DNA from: JACRCG01 sp964524835
GTDB taxonomy: Bacteria; Desulfobacterota; Desulfuromonadia; Geobacterales; Pseudopelobacteraceae
DNA length: 64,000 nucleotides
NCBI GenBank assembly: GCA_964524835.1
Contig: CAZGEG010000015.1
Location: 50,632 to 114,631, forward strand
Reading direction: 5' to 3'
The stretch's first letter is position 1. Each line of letters starts with the position of its first letter. Below, piece by piece: positions 61,031 through 64,000 of this stretch. The translations under genes and the position numbers were made by a program. The notes under the pieces were generated by a model. That model made no database searches and had not been told where the DNA came from. It saw only the letters and a list, made by a program, of their open reading frames with translations.

Positions 61031-61570
61031 GTAACCGGCACGACCACATTCACGCTAACAGGCAGTGACACTTCCGGGGGGGTATGGACAGGAAGTGTGC
61101 AAATGCGCGGTGATGGTTCAACCGTTTTTGAAGGACAGAACGTCTCTAAAGTGTCGCAGGTAGTGACTTTGACGCTTGCTGGAGGCTCAACTGCATCTTC
61201 AACTGTCGCAAGTTACTATAAATCAGATGGGTTACTTTACAAATCAATCTATTCGGGCAGTGTGAGCGGAACTGCAGTACAGACAAATAGTGCGACTATG
61301 CCTGCGACCTTTAAAGTTGGCGACTTTGCATCTGGACCATCTCTGTCATTGAACTTAAATGGTACAACTGATTCAGTAGCAACAACCTATCAAGTTTTTG
61401 ATGCAGGGAATGGGAACGCCAGAGTTGCATCAACACTGACGTACCAAGTAGCTAACTACTCTGCAACGACAGAATATGTTATCGCACCAAGCGGCGATGC
61501 GCTCTCGCTAAAGATGATTCTTTATTATCCATCACTCAACAAGACCGTTACTCTAAACGGAACTCGGTAG
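61031..61570 (+). pseudogene. C-terminal fragment of a secreted protein gene
   Basis: The plus-strand frame is open from 61031 (after a TAA at 61028-61030). It reads VTGTTTFTLTGSDTSGGVW at the 5' end and continues through GSVQMRGDGSTVFEG and TLTLAGGSTASSTVASYYKS. The Ser/Thr/Gly-rich beta pattern is typical of an extracellular or lipoprotein domain. No signal peptide or good start codon is present, so the N-terminus was lost at the junction with the integrase remnant. A GTG at 61097 could allow a shorter product. Confidence 0.65.
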
Positions 61571-61597
61571 CAAAATAAAACAAAAATGAAGTCAACT

Positions 61598-61624
61598 GGG
61601 CAGGCTAACCGCCTGCCCTTTTTT
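61598..61624 (+). terminator. Terminator after the secreted-protein fragment
   Basis: GGGCAGGC pairs with GCCTGCCC around TAACC, followed by six T. Confidence 0.9.
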
Positions 61625-61671
61625 AAAAATTCTCTCTTGCTTCAACTGCGTCAATGACGTATAGTTATTCC

Positions 61672-61992
61672 ATGATCATCATCGAAACCCCAATTTTTAC
61701 CAAGCAGCTTTTATCCACTCTCTCCGACGAGGAGTATCGTCTGTTTCAGGCAACCCTGCTGGAGCGACCTGATGCCGGAAAAGTCATTCCCGGCGGCGGT
61801 GGACTCCGCAAAGTGCGATGGGGTTTGGAAGGGCGAGGCAAAAGTGGGGGCGCAAGGGTAATCTACTACTGGTTTACGGGGAGAGGTACTATTCTGCTGT
61901 TGTTCATGTATCCAAAAAACGTGCAGGAGAACCTTACGCAAGACCAACTTAAACAACTCAAGAAGATCGTTGAGGAGGAATATCATGAATGA
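61672..61992 (+). CDS. RelE/HigB-type toxin
   Basis: A 106-residue toxin of the RelE/HigB (PF06296-like) type: MIIIETPIFTKQLLSTLSDE, IPGGGGLRKVRWGLEGRGKS, and a C-terminal RVIYYWFTGRGTILLLFMYP. I use the ATG at 61672; an ATG 18 bases earlier is also in frame. It is followed by the antitoxin with an eight-base overlap. The lower GC content and the neighbouring integrase remnant suggest acquisition. Confidence 0.88.
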   Translation: MIIIETPIFTKQLLSTLSDEEYRLFQATLLERPDAGKVIPGGGGLRKVRWGLEGRGKSGGARVIYYWFTGRGTILLLFMYPKNVQENLTQDQLKQLKKIVEEEYHE

Positions 61993-62341
61993 TGAACTTT
62001 TTCAGGAACTGTTGGCAAGCGTGAAGCAAGGCGCAGAGATAATGAAAGGCACAATGCAGCCCTCTCGAACATTTGAATTCCCAGAAACCGAGGTTCGCGC
62101 TCTACGTGAGCAATTCGGTCTTTCACAAGATAAGTTTGCAGACCTCGTGGGAATCAGCGTAGGAACATTGAGAAACTGGGAACAAGGCCGCCGTAAACCA
62201 GAAGGGCCAGCACGTGTACTTTTGCAGGTTGCGTCACGCCACCCAGAGGCACTTCTGGACATTGGAAGGGAACAGCCAAAACGAGCAGACCGCACACCAT
62301 CGCATTCAACCGGACGAACTAAAAAGCTTCGCGCCGCCTAA
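61985..62341 (+). CDS. XRE-family antitoxin (NadS/HigA-like)
   Basis: A 118-residue antitoxin. The HTH is at residues 40-80 (VRALREQFGLSQDKFADLVG, ISVGTLRNWEQGRRKPEGPA). GAGGAGG precedes the ATG at 61985. The C-terminus TGRTKKLRAA and the DNA beyond it match the 3' end of the TA locus at 7227-7580, although the rest of the proteins differ. Confidence 0.88.
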   Translation: MNDELFQELLASVKQGAEIMKGTMQPSRTFEFPETEVRALREQFGLSQDKFADLVGISVGTLRNWEQGRRKPEGPARVLLQVASRHPEALLDIGREQPKRADRTPSHSTGRTKKLRAA

Positions 62342-62465
62342 ACCTCACCTCCAGCATCAGACACCATGCACAAAGCAACACCGAGAACAAATGAATTTCC
62401 AACCAGAAAGTTAGACCCGCCAAAAATAAAAGCCGGCGGGTCAACTTCATGCCCGTTGACACATA
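62301..62465 (+). repeat. Shared 3' module of the TA locus, copy 2 (with stem-loop 62414-62442)
   Basis: It shares with copy 1 the coding end CAACCGGAC...CGCGCCGC, the spacer AAAGCAACACCGAGAA, and a hairpin GACCCGCC / GGCGGGTC with an A-rich loop, followed by CAACTTCATGCCCGTTGACA. Two base pairs of the stem differ from copy 1 with compensating changes. Confidence 0.6.
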
Positions 62466-62489
62466 AATATATCTACACAGGTGGAATAT

Positions 62490-63023
62490 ATGGGTATCAC
62501 TAATCATAGCGATTTCACAGAAACAAAGAAGGAATCCCTGCGAAAAAAGTCACTCGGTGAGCTCGGTGAACTCTACGCAATTAAGACCTTGGTTGATGAT
62601 GAATTTGATCGTATTAGAAATATAAATGACGATTACATGAACGAAAAATTTGCTGACATTATTTGTGAGAAAGACAAGACGCGTTTCGTTGTAAGCGTCA
62701 AATCCAGAAACATGTATCAATTGGATGGCTCTCTAAATACTCGATATAATCTTGGGCAGAAAGTTTACGAAAAGGCGAAGTATGCCGAAGAAAAATATGA
62801 CGCTGTCGCATATTGGATGGCGATTCAATTCGATGTAAACCATTATTCTGTATACTTTGGCTCCCTAGAATCATTGGGAGGATCTACAGGTATTCCAATT
62901 TCAAAGTGTCAGTCTGGAGAAGTGGGAACCATCCTTGTGAATCGTAAGCGCCACTACTTTGATTTTGAATTTTATAAAAACACATGTTCAAGGTCTTGTG
63001 AAAAGAAAAACATGGCGGCATAA
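62490..63023 (+). CDS. Hypothetical protein, possible PD-(D/E)XK-like nuclease fold
   Basis: A 177-residue protein with no name I recognise. The N-terminal GELGELYAIKTLVDDEF followed by KFADIICEKDKTRFVVSVKS has the helix-strand-strand order of restriction-type nucleases (a Glu, then Asp, then a Lys at the end of a strand), but the usual Glu before the Lys is a Ser. The ATG at 62490 has AGGTGG five bases upstream. Low GC relative to the core genes. An attC-like repeat follows after 17 bases. Confidence 0.6.
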   Translation: MGITNHSDFTETKKESLRKKSLGELGELYAIKTLVDDEFDRIRNINDDYMNEKFADIICEKDKTRFVVSVKSRNMYQLDGSLNTRYNLGQKVYEKAKYAEEKYDAVAYWMAIQFDVNHYSVYFGSLESLGGSTGIPISKCQSGEVGTILVNRKRHYFDFEFYKNTCSRSCEKKNMAA

Positions 63024-63040
63024 CCGCAAGCGAGGAAACG

Positions 63041-63090
63041 AATATTCAACTAATTGTAGCACCGCTCAGCGGGAAAAGCCCCCGCCGACT
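63041..63090 (+). repeat. attC-like hairpin repeat, copy 1
   Basis: GAATATTCAAC, then GCACCGCTCAGCGGGAAAAG and CCCCCGCCGAC. The first 11 bases and a further 25-30 bases recur at 63879. ATTCAAC fits the RYYYAAC core of attC; the opposite GTTRRRY end is not clear here. Confidence 0.5.
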
Positions 63091-63136
63091 GGTCAAATAC
63101 CTTGACTAGGTTCACTAATATGTTAACATTGGAAAC

Positions 63137-63496
63137 ATGAGACGGATAGACTTTTACAAAACTGACAACGGTATTTCGCCTGTTGAAGATTTCCTCGACA
63201 CGCTTTCCGACGCTCAAACCAAAAAAATATTGTGGGTTATGAAGTTGGTAAGAGAGCTCAATCCCGTGCCGGCTCAATATTTCACAAAACTGGTGAATAC
63301 CGACGATATATGGGAAGTGAGAGTGCAGATAGGCGGCAATATCTTTCGGCTTCTCGGTTTTATTGAAGGTGACCGACTTGTTATTCTTACCAACGGTTTT
63401 CAGAAAAAGACACAAAAGACACCTCGACGTGAAATTGAACTGGCGGAAACCAGAAAACGCGAACATCAAGGCAGGGAGGTAATTAACAATGGATGA
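63137..63496 (+). CDS. RelE/HigB-type toxin (Gp49-like)
   Basis: A 119-residue toxin of the phage-derived Gp49-like (DUF891) family: MRRIDFYKTDNGISPVEDFL, VMKLVRELNPVPAQYFTKLV, and the C-terminal FRLLGFIEGDRLVILTNGFQ followed by KKTQKTPRREIELAE. The start ATG is about 45 bases after the attC-like repeat. It overlaps the antitoxin gene by eight bases. Confidence 0.9.
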   Translation: MRRIDFYKTDNGISPVEDFLDTLSDAQTKKILWVMKLVRELNPVPAQYFTKLVNTDDIWEVRVQIGGNIFRLLGFIEGDRLVILTNGFQKKTQKTPRREIELAETRKREHQGREVINNG

Positions 63497-63764
63497 TCTC
63501 GAACGGTATATTGGAAAACGTAAAAAACAGTCTGTAGAATTCGCCGAATCTTTTGACGCTGGATATGAAGAGTTCAAAATTGGCGCTATGCTCCGGCAAG
63601 CACGAGAGCAGGCAGGCATAACCCAAGAAGAGCTGGCAATTCGTATTCACACCAGAAAGTCAGCAATCTCACGAATAGAAAATCACGCCGACGACATTCG
63701 ACTTTCAACGCTACGCAACATTGCCATGGCGTTAGGCAAGCATCTTGAAGTACGAGTGGCTTAG
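63489..63764 (+). CDS. XRE-family antitoxin
   Basis: A 91-residue antitoxin with a central HTH (MLRQAREQAGITQEELAIRI, TRKSAISRIENHADDIRLST). It would repress its own operon together with the toxin. GGGAGG precedes the ATG. It lacks the KKLRAA end of the other two antitoxins. Confidence 0.9.
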   Translation: MDDLERYIGKRKKQSVEFAESFDAGYEEFKIGAMLRQAREQAGITQEELAIRIHTRKSAISRIENHADDIRLSTLRNIAMALGKHLEVRVA

Positions 63765-63793
63765 CGGGATTGCGACACGTAAGCAGAAAAGGG

Positions 63794-63834
63794 AGAGGCT
63801 ATTTTTTGAGAGAAAGTTCAAGGAAATAGCCTCT
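63794..63834 (+). other. Stem-loop downstream of the third TA pair
   Basis: AGAGGCTATTT pairs with AAATAGCCTCT across a 19-base loop, followed by TCCTGC. A weak terminator or part of the cassette end. Confidence 0.5.
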
Positions 63835-63878
63835 TCCTGCATTTAGGATAACAAGAATTCAAAAACAAAGCTGAAACC

Positions 63879-63936
63879 GAATATTCAACAAGCGGCAGCA
63901 CCGGTCAGCGGGAAAAAGCCCCCGCCGAGCCGGTGT
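63879..63936 (+). repeat. attC-like hairpin repeat, copy 2
   Basis: GAATATTCAACAAGCGGCAG, then CACCGGTCAGCGGGAAAAAG and CCCCCGCCGAGCCGGTG. CACCGG / CCGGTG and inner AGCGGG / CCCGCC can pair. The remaining bases to the window edge hold a short TCGCGAC...GTCGCG inverted repeat and no gene start that I trust. Confidence 0.5.
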
Positions 63937-64000
63937 GCCTTATCACGTTGTCGCGACACGATGTCGCGTTGAAGACTGTCTGGCTGTGGCTTTGAAAGCA

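Noticed and set aside
60507..61100. Ten-base inverted repeat GCACACTTCC / GGAAGTGTGC flanking the integrase remnant
   Set aside because: A 10-base match over about 600 bases is expected by chance fairly often, and no target duplication or transposase goes with it.
1..64000. CRISPR array
   Set aside because: No run of three or more regularly spaced identical repeats was seen, and no cas gene is present.

Overview
The window looks like a chromosomal segment of a Geobacter-like member of the Desulfuromonadia/Geobacterales. The evidence is moderately GC-rich coding sequence, an mglB-mglA pair, small proteins of Geobacter type (a GSU3473-like protein, a Cys-rich CxxC protein), a short stand-alone N-acetylglutamate-synthase-like GNAT, a CIRCE-controlled groESL operon, and a periplasmic nitrate/nitrite respiration operon ending in an octaheme cytochrome. 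The species is not assigned. Most of the window is ordinary housekeeping chromosome in short operons; the two ends of interest are the nitrate operon (40.3-45.5 kb) and an accessory, integron-like tail (60.5-64 kb).

Layout. 0-6.1 kb: tail of an HNH endonuclease, a HAD phosphatase, a minus-strand NUDIX/tpx/isochorismatase operon, an M23 peptidase, a GT2 glycosyltransferase, DUF2288 and YceH. 6.5-7.7 kb: a DUF2007-like protein and a RelE/XRE toxin-antitoxin pair. 7.7-13.5 kb, minus strand: hflX (apparent ATT start), fabI, a B12/radical SAM protein, and a lipoprotein of unknown function. 13.7-21.7 kb: YchJ, UbiE, a one-piece CdaA-YbbR diadenylate cyclase, a LysM-NlpC/P60 hydrolase, a second radical SAM protein, a universal stress protein and an IclR regulator. 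21.8-29.7 kb: polA (carrying an in-frame palindromic repeat), a GGQ release-factor-like protein, plsC, rnhA, DUF2155, tRNA-Ser(GCU), mglBA and a LOG-family protein. 29.8-40.2 kb: a penicillin-binding protein, lpxH, an AI-2E-type permease, a Cu-type P-ATPase, a PAP2 phosphatase, an SBP-PAS histidine kinase, a ferritin-like protein and bcp.

40.3-45.5 kb is the most distinctive block. A perfect FNR-type palindrome precedes napD, napA (interrupted by a one-base frameshift), a small diheme NapB-like cytochrome, a NapF-like ferredoxin and an octaheme nitrite reductase with a CxxCK catalytic haem. Together these would reduce nitrate to nitrite to ammonium in the periplasm. No NapC, NapGH or NrfH membrane quinol dehydrogenase is encoded in the block.

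45.6-60.3 kb: a receiver-PAS-GGDEF-EAL protein with a degenerate EAL domain, sppA, a polysaccharide deacetylase, a radical SAM protein, groESL, a cupin, hemH, a cyclophilin, a LUD protein, comF, an Rrf2 regulator, a GNAT, ybaK and hypE. 60.5-64 kb: a truncated integron-type integrase abuts a truncated secreted-protein gene. Beyond them lie two toxin-antitoxin pairs, a nuclease-like orphan and two attC-like hairpin repeats. One of these TA pairs shares a structured 3' module with the TA pair at 7 kb.
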